Source: Pseudonocardia sp. TRM90224 (GTDB lineage: Bacteria; Actinomycetota; Actinomycetes; Mycobacteriales; Pseudonocardiaceae). Taken from it: DNA of 57,888 nucleotides. The notes under the pieces are model-generated. The model was not told the origin of the DNA. It made no database searches and saw nothing but the letters and a program-made list of their open reading frames with translations. Made by a program: the position numbers and the translations under genes. How positions within the stretch are numbered: the stretch's first letter is position 1; each line of letters opens with the position of its first letter. The stretch is from the NCBI RefSeq assembly GCF_021245725.1, contig NZ_JAJGSX010000043.1:1-57888 (forward strand). The letters run 5' to 3'. Of this stretch, positions 9,459-17,322 are shown one piece after another.

Positions 9459-10798
9459 CAGATCCCTTCCCGAACACTGGTGGTGACCTCGGGCGACTCC
9501 CCGAAGGTCCGGCTCACACCGACCCCGCGGACCAGCCCGAGCTTGCCGGCCACGACGTAGAGCACGAACGCGGCGACGAGCGAGTTGATGCTGGGCAGCC
9601 CCCAGCTGACGAACTGACCGATGAGCGCGGCAGCGCCCCAGATGATGAGCGTGGCCGGTACCCACGTCGGTGCGGTCTCCGGCAGCGTGCCGGCGGCTCG
9701 GGAGCGTTCGAGCTCCGGGCGCCACGTTTTCACGACGAAGTACTCGGCGACCATGATCCCCGCGATCGGCGGGAACGCGACACCCAGCAGCGACAGGAAC
9801 CCGATGAAGCTGTCGAGGATGCCGCCCGCGGCCAGCAGGCTGCCGGCGACGCCGAGCATGAGCGTCGTCACCGCGCGGTTGACCCGCTTGCCCAGCACCG
9901 TGCCGACGAAGTTCACGACACCGAGGCCCGAGCTGTAGAGGTTCCAGTCGTTGATCTTCAGCGTGCCCAGGATGATCACCAGGGTGCCGACCCAGCCGAC
10001 CGAGGAGGTGACGATCGTGATGATGTCGTCGGACCGGATGGCGTGCGCGAGCAGCACCCCCGACATGCCGATCATGTACTCGCCGAGCGTGAACCCGACG
10101 ACCGTCTGCTTGACGACGTCAGCGCTGGAGCGGTTGAAGCGGGTCATGTCGGCGGTGATCACGGCGCCGACGATGAAACCGCCGGCGACGAGCGTCGTGC
10201 CCTGCAGGAGCGTCAGCGCGGGACCAGGCGGCGGGGAGGCGACCAGTGCGCCGACGTCGTGGTTGAACAGCTCGCTGCCGATCGACCACGCGACGAGCAC
10301 GATGAACGCCGGCACCGTGATGTAGGCGACCCACTTCATCGAGGCGAAGCCCCAGAGCACGATGAACGTCACCGCCAGCCCGAACAGCAGCGCCCACAGC
10401 CACGCCGGCAGCACCCCGACCAGGCTGACCAGCCCAGCTGCCGAGACGCCCGACTGGATGCCGAACCAGCCGATCAGGCTGATGCCGATCGCGACCCCGA
10501 CGACGGCGCTGCCGCCCTGGCCGAACCCGGTCCAGCGGGCGAGCACGGAGGTCTGCAGCCCCTCGCGGGCGCCGATGATGCCGACGCCGATCGCGACCAG
10601 CTCGAGGATCACCGCGCCGAGGGTGAACGCGAGGAACGCGTCCCAGAACATCATCCCGAACCCGAGCGTCGAGCCGAGGAGGAACTGGCTCAGCGCGGAC
10701 ACCTGGCCGAAGCGCTGGACGGCGACCGACCACCAGGAGTACCTCTGCTCCTGCGGGACGCGGACCAGTGCGAAGTCGTCGACACCCACCGAACTCAT
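9458..10798 (-). CDS. NCS1-family nucleobase/hydantoin permease
   Basis: Integral membrane cation symporter of the purine-cytosine permease family, 446 residues with about 12 hydrophobic segments. After a polar N-terminus come QRFGQVSALSQFLLGSTLGF, GWFGIQSGVSAAGLVSL and the helix-8 region KINDWNLYSSGLGV, typical of cytosine/hydantoin/allantoin carriers. The start is placed at the ATG 10796–10798 because AGGAG sits five bases upstream; an upstream in-frame ATG has no such site. It is the first gene of a six-gene minus-strand operon (permease, HyuA, three DUF917, PucR). It lies divergent from the P450 gene, with 211 bases between the two starts. Substrate presumed to be the heterocycle degraded by the downstream enzymes. 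Confidence 0.9.
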   Translation of the reverse strand: MSSVGVDDFALVRVPQEQRYSWWSVAVQRFGQVSALSQFLLGSTLGFGMMFWDAFLAFTLGAVILELVAIGVGIIGAREGLQTSVLARWTGFGQGGSAVVGVAIGISLIGWFGIQSGVSAAGLVSLVGVLPAWLWALLFGLAVTFIVLWGFASMKWVAYITVPAFIVLVAWSIGSELFNHDVGALVASPPPGPALTLLQGTTLVAGGFIVGAVITADMTRFNRSSADVVKQTVVGFTLGEYMIGMSGVLLAHAIRSDDIITIVTSSVGWVGTLVIILGTLKINDWNLYSSGLGVVNFVGTVLGKRVNRAVTTLMLGVAGSLLAAGGILDSFIGFLSLLGVAFPPIAGIMVAEYFVVKTWRPELERSRAAGTLPETAPTWVPATLIIWGAAALIGQFVSWGLPSINSLVAAFVLYVVAGKLGLVRGVGVSRTFGESPEVTTSVREGI

Positions 10799-11009
10799 CA
10801 GATCTCCTCTGCGGTTCCGACTGCGTCGTGCGGTCACGGAGCCTCTGCGGCGACCGGATTGCGTCACCGTAATCGCAGGTCAATGGCCCGTCACGAGGCT
10901 GAATGCCATGGCGCGGCGGGTTGGGTGTGCGATGTGCACTGTCGAGAGTTACGCAGAAGATCTCTTCAGTCCCTGGTCGTTACCACTGGTATCCGCCAGG
11001 ATCGTTCGG

Positions 11010-12224
11010 GTGACCGTCGATGGGCTGAATGCAGACCCCCACGCCACGAACGCGCAACTGCGGGCTGAAGGCCCCGTCATCAAGGTCGTCGCCCCGGATG
11101 GCCTCGAGCACTGGTTGATCACCCGCTACGACGTCGCACGCGCAGCGTTGGCCGACGACCGGTTGGCGAAGGACCCCCGCCACGGATGGGCGGCGCTGGA
11201 GGCGGCCGGCCGCGTCTCGGGCCGGCCCGAAGACATGAGCCGCCACCTGCTGACCAGCGACCCACCCGACCACACGCGCCTGCGCGGGCTCGTGAGCAGC
11301 ACGTTCACGCCGCGCAAGGTCGCCGGGATGAAGCCGAAGGTGCAGCAGATCGTCACCGGCATCCTCGACGGGATCGCGGCGAACGGCACGGCCGACGCGA
11401 TCGCGGAGATCGCGCTGCCGATCTCGTTCAGCGTGATCGAGGACCTGCTGGGCGTCCGGGTCGACGACCGCGCCGCGTTCCGGACGTGGACGACCGCCGC
11501 GCTCACCCAGGTGGCGGATGCCGAGCGGACGATGTCGCGGCAGGAGGGCGCCGAACGCCTGGGAGCGTACGTCGAGCGGCTGGTGGACGCCCGCTACGAC
11601 GACGCGGCCGCGGACGCTCCCGGCGCCGCGCCCGGCGACATCGTCGGCGGCCTCATCACCGCGCAGACCGACGAGGGCACGCTCAGCCGCGACGAGGTCG
11701 TCGAGATGACCCGGTTCCTGCTCTTCTCGGGCCACGAGACCACCACGAACCTGATCGGCTCGGCGCTCGCGGCGCTGCTCACCCACCCCGAGCAGCGTGC
11801 GCTGCTGCGGCGCCGGCCCGACCTGATGCGCTCGGCCGTCGAGGAGGTGCTGCGGTTCGAAGGATCGACGGCGCAGACGTCCCCGCGGTTCGCGCTCGAA
11901 GACATCGAGCTGGGCGGGACGACGATCCCCGCGGGCAGCATCGTCGTCATCGCGCTGGCGGCGGCCAACCGCGACCCCGACGCGTTCCCCGACCCCGACC
12001 GGTTCGACCTCACCCGCAGCTGGACGCCGCACCTCGCGTTCGGGCACGGCGCGCACTTCTGCGTCGGCGCGCCGCTCGCGCGGATGGAGACCGACATCGC
12101 GCTGCGGTCGATTCTCGACCGGTTCCCCGACATCGCGCTCGTGGAGCCGGACCGGCCGCTGGAATGGCGTCCGACGCACGTCTTCCGCGGGTTGGAACGG
12201 CTCCCGGTCACCTGGAGCCCGTGA
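11010..12224 (+). CDS. Cytochrome P450 (class I, bacterial)
   Basis: Heme monooxygenase of 404 residues. The oxygen-activating I-helix is FSGHETTTNLIG, the K-helix ExxR is EEVLRF, and the heme loop FGHGAHFCVGAPLAR places the axial ligand at Cys351. The usual bacterial length supports the GTG start at 11010; the frame stays open further upstream but with no ribosome-binding site. It is transcribed away from the NCS1 permease operon. No ferredoxin gene is adjacent. A family A palindrome follows the stop. The substrate cannot be inferred. Confidence 0.93.
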   Translation: MTVDGLNADPHATNAQLRAEGPVIKVVAPDGLEHWLITRYDVARAALADDRLAKDPRHGWAALEAAGRVSGRPEDMSRHLLTSDPPDHTRLRGLVSSTFTPRKVAGMKPKVQQIVTGILDGIAANGTADAIAEIALPISFSVIEDLLGVRVDDRAAFRTWTTAALTQVADAERTMSRQEGAERLGAYVERLVDARYDDAAADAPGAAPGDIVGGLITAQTDEGTLSRDEVVEMTRFLLFSGHETTTNLIGSALAALLTHPEQRALLRRRPDLMRSAVEEVLRFEGSTAQTSPRFALEDIELGGTTIPAGSIVVIALAAANRDPDAFPDPDRFDLTRSWTPHLAFGHGAHFCVGAPLARMETDIALRSILDRFPDIALVEPDRPLEWRPTHVFRGLERLPVTWSP

Positions 12225-12233
12225 CCTGGGGGT

Positions 12234-12290
12234 GCCTGGAAAGCCACTTTCCAGGCGCGTGGGGCCGGGAAAGTGGCTTTCCAGGCGCCT
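12234..12290. repeat. Family A palindrome, copy 2
   Basis: GCCTGGAAAG/CTTTCCAGGC around CCA forms a perfect 10-bp hairpin (12234–12256). A second inverted core, GGGAAAGTGGCTTTCC, follows. It lies 9 bases after the P450 stop, as expected for a terminator. Confidence 0.83.
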
Positions 12291-12353
12291 CGTGCCTCGG
12301 GCTGCGGCCGCCACACATCAGATGTCCCGGCCCGTCGCACTAGGGTGCGTGCC

Positions 12354-13340
12354 ATGCGCTTCGGACTGTTCGTTCCCCAAGGCTGGCGGCACGACCTCGT
12401 AGGCATCGATCCCAAGGACCACTGGGCAACCATGAGGGGGCTGGCGCAGCACGCCGACGCCGGCCCGTGGGAGTCCATCTGGGTGTTCGACCACTTCCAC
12501 CCCGTGCCCGTGCCCACCGACGAGGCGGTGCACGAGGCGTGGACGCTCATGTCGGCGTTCGGTGCGGTCACCGAGCGGGTGCGGCTGGGCCAGATGTGCA
12601 CGTGCATGAGCTACCGCAACCCCGCCTACCTCGCGAAGGTCGCCGCGACCTGCGACATCGTCTCCGGCGGCCGCATCGAGATGGGCATCGGCGCCGGCTG
12701 GTACGAGCACGAGTGGCGCGCGTACGGGTACGGGTTCCCGAGCGGGCCGGACCGGCTGCGGATGCTCGACGAGGGCGTGCAGATCATGCGGCAGGCCTGG
12801 ACGGAAGGACGGGCCACGTTCAGCGGGAAGTTCTACCAGGTCGACGGCGCGCTGGTGCGTCCGTTGCCGCTGCAGGAGGGCGGCATCCCGATCTGGATCG
12901 CGGGCGGCGGCGAGAAGGTCACGCTCAAGATCGCCGCGAAGTACGCGAGCTACACCAACTTCGACGGCACGCTCGAAGGCTTCAACCGCAAGTCGGAGCT
13001 GCTCAAGGAGCACTGCAAGACCGTCGGCACCGACTTCGACGCGATCACCCGCTCGGCCAACTACAACGTTGCCATCGGCTCCACCGAGGCGGAGGTGCAG
13101 GACCGGCTGGCCGAGCTCGCCGACCGCATCCGCCCCTTCGGCGGCGAGAAGGGGGTCGAGCGGCAGCTCGGCGCGGTCCGCGGCATGCCGGCGTGCGGGA
13201 CGCCCGAGCAGATCGTCGAGAACCTCACCGCGCTGAAGAAGGCCGGCATGACCTACGGCATCTTCAACTTCGCCGAGGCCGCGTACGACCGCTCGGGCAT
13301 CGAGCTGTTCGAGCGCGAGGTCATCCCGGCGCTCGTCTGA
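12354..13340 (+). CDS. LLM-class (luciferase-like) F420-dependent oxidoreductase
   Basis: 328-residue TIM-barrel oxidoreductase of the bacterial luciferase superfamily, in a clade generally predicted to use coenzyme F420. It begins MRFGLFVPQGW and contains VFDHFHPVPVP, the cofactor-proximal SGGRIEMGIGAGW, and a C-terminal GTPEQIVENL. Actinobacteria encode dozens of such enzymes, acting in redox chemistry of secondary metabolites and cofactors. The start is ATG 12354, nine bases after a stop in the same frame. It stands alone between two sets of palindromes. Cofactor preference and substrate are predictions. Confidence 0.9.
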   Translation: MRFGLFVPQGWRHDLVGIDPKDHWATMRGLAQHADAGPWESIWVFDHFHPVPVPTDEAVHEAWTLMSAFGAVTERVRLGQMCTCMSYRNPAYLAKVAATCDIVSGGRIEMGIGAGWYEHEWRAYGYGFPSGPDRLRMLDEGVQIMRQAWTEGRATFSGKFYQVDGALVRPLPLQEGGIPIWIAGGGEKVTLKIAAKYASYTNFDGTLEGFNRKSELLKEHCKTVGTDFDAITRSANYNVAIGSTEAEVQDRLAELADRIRPFGGEKGVERQLGAVRGMPACGTPEQIVENLTALKKAGMTYGIFNFAEAAYDRSGIELFEREVIPALV

Positions 13341-13369
13341 CCGGCGGGCCCTGGGCCTTCGGCCCGACG

Positions 13370-13420
13370 TCAGGAAAGCCACTTTCATGCAACGACGTTG
13401 CATGAAAGTGGCTTTCCTGA
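13370..13420. repeat. Family A palindrome, copy 3 (perfect 25-bp arms)
   Basis: Perfect inverted repeat of 25 bases around one central base. It contains GGAAAGCCACTTTC extended by ATGCAACG and its complement. It lies 30 bases past the LLM oxidoreductase stop. A near-identical extension (ATGCAAC) occurs at 49605. Confidence 0.88.
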
Positions 13421-13480
13421 ACGCCCCCGGCGCGGCCCCGCAACTGCCGGCGCGCCGCGCCGCTCGCCCGAGGGCTGGGA

Positions 13481-13537
13481 GGGCAGGAAAGCCACTTTCC
13501 GGCCCTCACACAGGGCAGGAAAGTGGCTTTCCTGCCC
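13481..13537. repeat. Family A palindrome, copy 4 (perfect 20-bp arms)
   Basis: GGGCAGGAAAGCCACTTTCC and its exact complement flank a 17-base centre. Nothing gene-like lies between it and the xerD start at 13593, so the region 13341–13592 is essentially two palindromes plus the xerD promoter. Confidence 0.88.
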
Positions 13538-13592
13538 ACGGCCCGGCGCGCCCCGGCACACGCAGGTGGCCTCGGCGGGGGACGATGGGGGT

Positions 13593-14507
13593 GTGGGGGC
13601 CCGACCTGCCGACGTCGTGGAGGCGTACCTGCACCACCTCGCCGTGGAGCGGGGGAGTGCGGTCAACACGCTGCGCTCGTACGCCAACGACCTGCGCCGA
13701 TATGTCGATCACCTCGCCACTGCCTCGCTCGATGATCTAGACGCCGTGCGTGAGCAGGATGTCGCCGGTTTCGTCGCGGCGCTGCGCAGCGGCCCGCAGG
13801 CGCTTGCGGCGTCGTCGGCGGCCCGCGCCCTGGCGGCGGTCCGGGGCCTGCACCGGTTCGCGTTGCGCGACGGGCTCGTCGCCGCGGACGTCGCGCGGGA
13901 GGTGACGCCGCCGGCGCTGCCGTCGCGGCTGCCGAAGACGTTGAGCGTCGACGAGGTGGAGCAGCTGCTCGCCGGGTGCGTCGGGACCGGCGCCGGTCCG
14001 ATCCGCGACCGGGCGTTGCTGGAGCTGCTCTATTCGACGGGCGCGCGGATCTCCGAGGCCGTCGGCGTCGACATCGACGACCTGGACACCGCCCACCGCA
14101 CCGTGCTGCTGCGCGGCAAGGGCGGCAAGCAGCGGATCGTGCCGGTCGGGCGGCCGGCGCTGGCGGCGGTCGACGCGTACCTCGTGCAGGCGCGGCCCGC
14201 GCTCGCGGCGAAGGGGCGCGGCACGCCGGCGCTCTTCCTCAACGCGCGCGGCGCCCGCCTCACCCGCCAGAGCGCATGGCATGCGCTGCACGGCGCGGCC
14301 GACACCGCGGGCCTGTCCGCCGCCGTCTCGCCGCACACGCTGCGGCACTGCTTCGCGACCCACCTGCTCGCCGGCGGCGCCGACGTCCGCGTGGTGCAGG
14401 AGCTGCTGGGGCACGCGTCGGTGACGACGACGCAGGTCTACACGCATGTCACCGTCGACACCTTGCGCGAGGTGTACGCGACGAGCCATCCGCGGGCGCT
14501 GCGGTGA
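13593..14507 (+). CDS. xerD: Tyrosine recombinase XerD
   Basis: Chromosome-dimer resolution recombinase that acts with XerC at dif. The 304-residue protein has an N-terminal SAM-like core-binding domain (VEAYLHHLAVERG...) and a catalytic domain. Catalytic residues are visible: Arg152 (STGARISEA), His248 and Arg251 (HTLRHCF), His274 (LGHAS) and nucleophile Tyr283 (TQVYTHV). The start GTG at 13593 gives the standard ~300-residue length. Its place near nudix, parA and scpAB is the actinobacterial norm, which favours xerD over a phage integrase. The annotated start is uncertain by a few codons. Confidence 0.95.
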   Translation: MGARPADVVEAYLHHLAVERGSAVNTLRSYANDLRRYVDHLATASLDDLDAVREQDVAGFVAALRSGPQALAASSAARALAAVRGLHRFALRDGLVAADVAREVTPPALPSRLPKTLSVDEVEQLLAGCVGTGAGPIRDRALLELLYSTGARISEAVGVDIDDLDTAHRTVLLRGKGGKQRIVPVGRPALAAVDAYLVQARPALAAKGRGTPALFLNARGARLTRQSAWHALHGAADTAGLSAAVSPHTLRHCFATHLLAGGADVRVVQELLGHASVTTTQVYTHVTVDTLREVYATSHPRALR

Positions 14508-14524
14508 CCGGATAGCGTTCGCGT

Positions 14525-15130
14525 GTGATCCGCGTCTTGGTGGCCGAGGACGTGCGCATCCTGCTGGAGGCGCTCGTCGGGTTGCTGAAGCTCGAGCCCG
14601 ACATCGATGTCGTCGCCGGCGTCGAGTCGGGTGCGGCCATCGTGCCGGCCGCAGTCGAGCACGAGCCGGACGTCGCGGTGCTCGACATCGGCCTGCCCGA
14701 GCTCGACGGGCTGTCCGCCGCGGCGCTGCTGCACGAGCGGCTGCCGACGTGCCGGGTGCTGATCCTCACCGGTGTGAACAAGCCGGGGGACCTGCGCAGG
14801 GGGCTCGCCGCGAACGTCGCGGGATTCATGCTCAAGGACTCGCGGCCGGCCGACCTCGCCGCCGCGATCCGGACGGTCGCCGCGGGCGGGCGGGTGCTCG
14901 ACCCGCAGCTCGCCTACGGGGCGCTGGATGTCGCGAACAGCCCGTTGACCGAGCGCGAGGCCGACGTCCTGCGCCTGACCGCCGCGGGCGCCTCGCCGCG
15001 CGAGGTCTCCGCCGAGCTGTTCCTGACCTACGGGACCGTGCGCAACTACCTCGCCTCCGCGGTCACCAAGCTCGGCGCCCGCAACCGTGTCGACGCTATC
15101 CGGATCGCGACAGAATCGGGCTGGCTCTAG
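14525..15130 (+). CDS. Orphan NarL/LuxR-type response regulator
   Basis: 201-residue two-component regulator. The receiver domain keeps the acidic pair Glu8/Asp9, the phospho-acceptor Asp54 (AVLDIGLPELDG) and the lysine in FMLKDSRP. The C-terminus is a LuxR helix-turn-helix, LTEREADVLRLTAAGASPRE, followed by TYGTVRNYLASAVTKLG. It starts with GTG 17 bases after xerD and may be co-transcribed. No sensor kinase is nearby, so the activating kinase must be elsewhere, possibly DesK-like. Confidence 0.93.
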   Translation: MIRVLVAEDVRILLEALVGLLKLEPDIDVVAGVESGAAIVPAAVEHEPDVAVLDIGLPELDGLSAAALLHERLPTCRVLILTGVNKPGDLRRGLAANVAGFMLKDSRPADLAAAIRTVAAGGRVLDPQLAYGALDVANSPLTEREADVLRLTAAGASPREVSAELFLTYGTVRNYLASAVTKLGARNRVDAIRIATESGWL

Positions 15131-15219
15131 GCCGAATGCCGAGCCGCACATGCAATTTGCACCTCCGCCCATGCATCTGTCACTACGACTGACCAGTTTT
15201 ACTCGGGCAGACTTCCTGC

Positions 15220-16353
15220 ATGGAAAACATCACGCCGTTCACGATTGAGATCGGGGACGAGGAGCTTGCCGACCTGCGCGACCGGCTGGCTCGGACCCGC
15301 TGGACCGACGAGCTCCCGCCGTCGGAGCTCGAAGGCGTCCCCGTGTCCGGACCTGTGGCTCCTGGCTGGCAGTACGGGGTGCCGAGGGCCTACGTGGAGA
15401 AGCTGGTCGGTCGCTGGCTGGAGTCGTACGACTGGCGTGCGCACGAGGCGCGACTGAACAGCTACCCGCAGTTCACCACCACGATCGACGGCCAGAACGT
15501 CCATTTCGTGCACATCCCGTCGGAAAACCCGAACGCCGTTCCATTGATCCTGACGCACGGCTGGCCGAACACCTTCGTGGAGTACCTCGGACTGGTCGAG
15601 TCGCTGACCGCTGATTTCCACCTCGTCATTCCGTCCATTCCGGGACATGGGTTCTCCGGGCCGACGCGGGAGCGCGGGTGGGACGCCGCGCGGGTGGCGC
15701 GGGCGTGGGCCGAGCTGATGCGCCGGCTGGGCTACTTCAGCTACGGCGTCCACGGCAACGACGCCGGGGCGATCATCGGGCCGCTGCTCGGCCGGATCGA
15801 CGCGGCGCACGTGCTCGGCGTGCACGTCAACCAGATCTTCTCGTTCCCGTCGGGCGACCCGGCCGAGTTCGCCGGCCTCTCCCAGGACGACATGGCGTAC
15901 CTGGGCTTCCTGCAGTCGTTCGTCGACTACGCCATCCACGACAAGGCGCAGAAGGCGCAGCCGCAGACGCTTTCGCACGCGCTGGCGGACTCGCCCGCGG
16001 GCCAGCTCGCCTGGATCGGCCAGCTGCTCGGCGAGGCCCTCGACCCCGACGACGTGCTCACCATCGCCTCGATCTACTGGTTCACCAACACCGCCGCGTC
16101 CTCGGCGCGGTTCTACTACGAGAACGACCAGTCGTCGGAGCAGCTCGAGCCGACGACGTTCCCGATCGGGCTCGCCAGCTTCGTCAACGACTTCCGGCCC
16201 ATCCGCGTGTTCGTCGAGCGCGACCACAAGAACGTGGTGGCCTGGAACGAGTACGACCGGGGCGGCCACTGGGCGGCGCACGACGCGCCCGACCTGCTCG
16301 CGGAGGACATCCGCGCGTTCTTCACCTCGCTCAACGACAAGAAGGGTTCCTGA
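15220..16353 (+). CDS. Epoxide hydrolase (EHN-type alpha/beta hydrolase)
   Basis: Hydrolyses epoxides to diols through a covalent ester intermediate. The 377-residue protein begins with the epoxide-hydrolase N-terminal domain (ITPFTIEIGDEELADLRDRL). It then shows the oxyanion motif HGWPNTF, nucleophile Asp181 in HGNDAGA, and catalytic His350 in GGHWAAHDAPD. This matches the juvenile-hormone/microsomal-like bacterial EH class. The start ATG 15220 precedes the domain immediately. The next gene begins one base after its stop, so the two are co-transcribed. Physiological substrate unknown. Confidence 0.94.
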   Translation: MENITPFTIEIGDEELADLRDRLARTRWTDELPPSELEGVPVSGPVAPGWQYGVPRAYVEKLVGRWLESYDWRAHEARLNSYPQFTTTIDGQNVHFVHIPSENPNAVPLILTHGWPNTFVEYLGLVESLTADFHLVIPSIPGHGFSGPTRERGWDAARVARAWAELMRRLGYFSYGVHGNDAGAIIGPLLGRIDAAHVLGVHVNQIFSFPSGDPAEFAGLSQDDMAYLGFLQSFVDYAIHDKAQKAQPQTLSHALADSPAGQLAWIGQLLGEALDPDDVLTIASIYWFTNTAASSARFYYENDQSSEQLEPTTFPIGLASFVNDFRPIRVFVERDHKNVVAWNEYDRGGHWAAHDAPDLLAEDIRAFFTSLNDKKGS

Positions 16354-16354
16354 C

Positions 16355-16942
16355 ATGACCGATGAGACGACGAGCTGGCCGGTTCTGGAAGAGGCGCACG
16401 GCGCGCTGCGAGGCGCCGTCGCCGGCGTCACCGACTGGAACGCGGCCACCCCGTGCGCCCAGTGGAACGCCACGCAGGTCCTCCAGCACGCTGCGGGCGA
16501 CCAGATCGCGTTCGCGGCGTTCCTGACGGGTGGCCCCGGCCCGTCGGAGGACCCCTTCGCGCCCTCCGGCTCCCTCGAGAGCTCCCCGGGGAGCGTCGCG
16601 GAGCTGGCGCTGAAGCAGTCGGCCGACGCGTGGGCCGCTGTTGCGGCCGACGCCACCGAGGTCTCGGTGCCCGTCCCGCCGAACTCGATGTCCGCCGCGA
16701 TGGGGGTCGGTGCGTGCGCGCTCGACGCCGTCGTCCACGCGTGGGACCTCGCCGTCGCGAGCGGGCAGCCCAGCCCGCTGAGCGACTCGATCGCCCGCGA
16801 GCTGCTCCCCGTCGCACAGCAGATCGTCGAGCCGCTGCGGGCGTACGGCGCGTTCGCCGCGGCGCTTCCCCCGGAGGCCGGCGACGGCGACGCCGCCGTG
16901 CTGCTGCGCTACCTGGGCCGCCGCCCCGACTGGTCGGCCTGA
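16355..16942 (+). CDS. TIGR03086-type DinB-like metal-binding protein
   Basis: 195-residue four-helix-bundle protein of the DinB/MDMPI (mycothiol-dependent maleylpyruvate isomerase) N-terminal superfamily. Seen features are TPCAQWNATQVLQHAAG and DAVVHAWDLAVASG. The histidines of these two motifs, with a third, form the metal site in relatives. Family members often act as thiol-dependent enzymes using mycothiol, fitting an actinobacterial host. It follows the epoxide hydrolase by one base, which suggests a joint role in detoxification; that is inference. A family B palindrome follows. Confidence 0.88.
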   Translation: MTDETTSWPVLEEAHGALRGAVAGVTDWNAATPCAQWNATQVLQHAAGDQIAFAAFLTGGPGPSEDPFAPSGSLESSPGSVAELALKQSADAWAAVAADATEVSVPVPPNSMSAAMGVGACALDAVVHAWDLAVASGQPSPLSDSIARELLPVAQQIVEPLRAYGAFAAALPPEAGDGDAAVLLRYLGRRPDWSA

Positions 16943-16965
16943 TCCTGCCTGACCCGTAAGGCCTG

Positions 16966-17034
16966 AAGTTCCCCACCGTTTTGCCCACTTGCGGACCCCC
17001 AAGCCGTGCAGGTTGGCAAAACGGTGGGAACTTT
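16966..17034. repeat. Family B palindrome, copy 3
   Basis: Arms CCCCACCGTTTTGCC and its complement with a central region related to copy 1. It begins 24 bases after the DinB-like gene's stop. The last bases of the element lie about 80 bases upstream of the ferredoxin ATG. Confidence 0.83.
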
Positions 17035-17116
17035 CGGCTGTGGTGCCCGGGTTGCACCCATATGTGCAGTAACTGCAACTTGCAGTGAGTGCAAGATCGT
17101 GGGTAGCGTCGATGAC

Positions 17117-17322
17117 ATGCAGATCACGGTGGGCAGGGATCGGTGCATCGGCGCGGGGCAGTGCGTGCTCGCCGCGCCGGAAGTCTTCGACCAGGACGAC
17201 GACGGCACGGTCGTGCTGTTGCAGGAGCACCCGCCCGCCGAGCTGCAGGACGGTGCCCGGCAGGCCGCGCAGCGTGCCCGGCGGCGGTCATCGAGGCTGT
17301 CACCGAAGTGGGTGCCCGATGA
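17117..17322 (+). pseudogene. 3Fe-4S/4Fe-4S ferredoxin, frameshifted at the third Cys
   Basis: P450-partner ferredoxin starting MQITVGRDRCIGAGQCVLAA, with the first cluster cysteines in place. The expected end is QRCPAAVIE…TEVGAR, but the frame breaks at about 17268. The bases read CAGCGTGCCCGG where one extra base after CAGCG would restore Cys-Pro, the rest of the domain, and a TGA at 17320–17322 overlapping the P450 ATG (ATGA). The restored product would be 68 residues, the family size. As written, the frame runs on out of register into the P450 gene and lacks the last cluster ligand. This is either a real one-base deletion or a sequencing error; the intact flanks and neat restored overlap favour a recent event or an error. 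Confidence 0.85.

Noticed and set aside
10362..11009. N-terminal extension of the first P450
   Set aside because: The frame stays open into the antisense of the permease gene, but P450s of this class are ~400 residues and the extension has no P450 features.
13593..14507. Phage or integrative-element integrase
   Set aside because: Size, catalytic pattern and neighbourhood fit chromosomal XerD; there is no att site or excision gene nearby.
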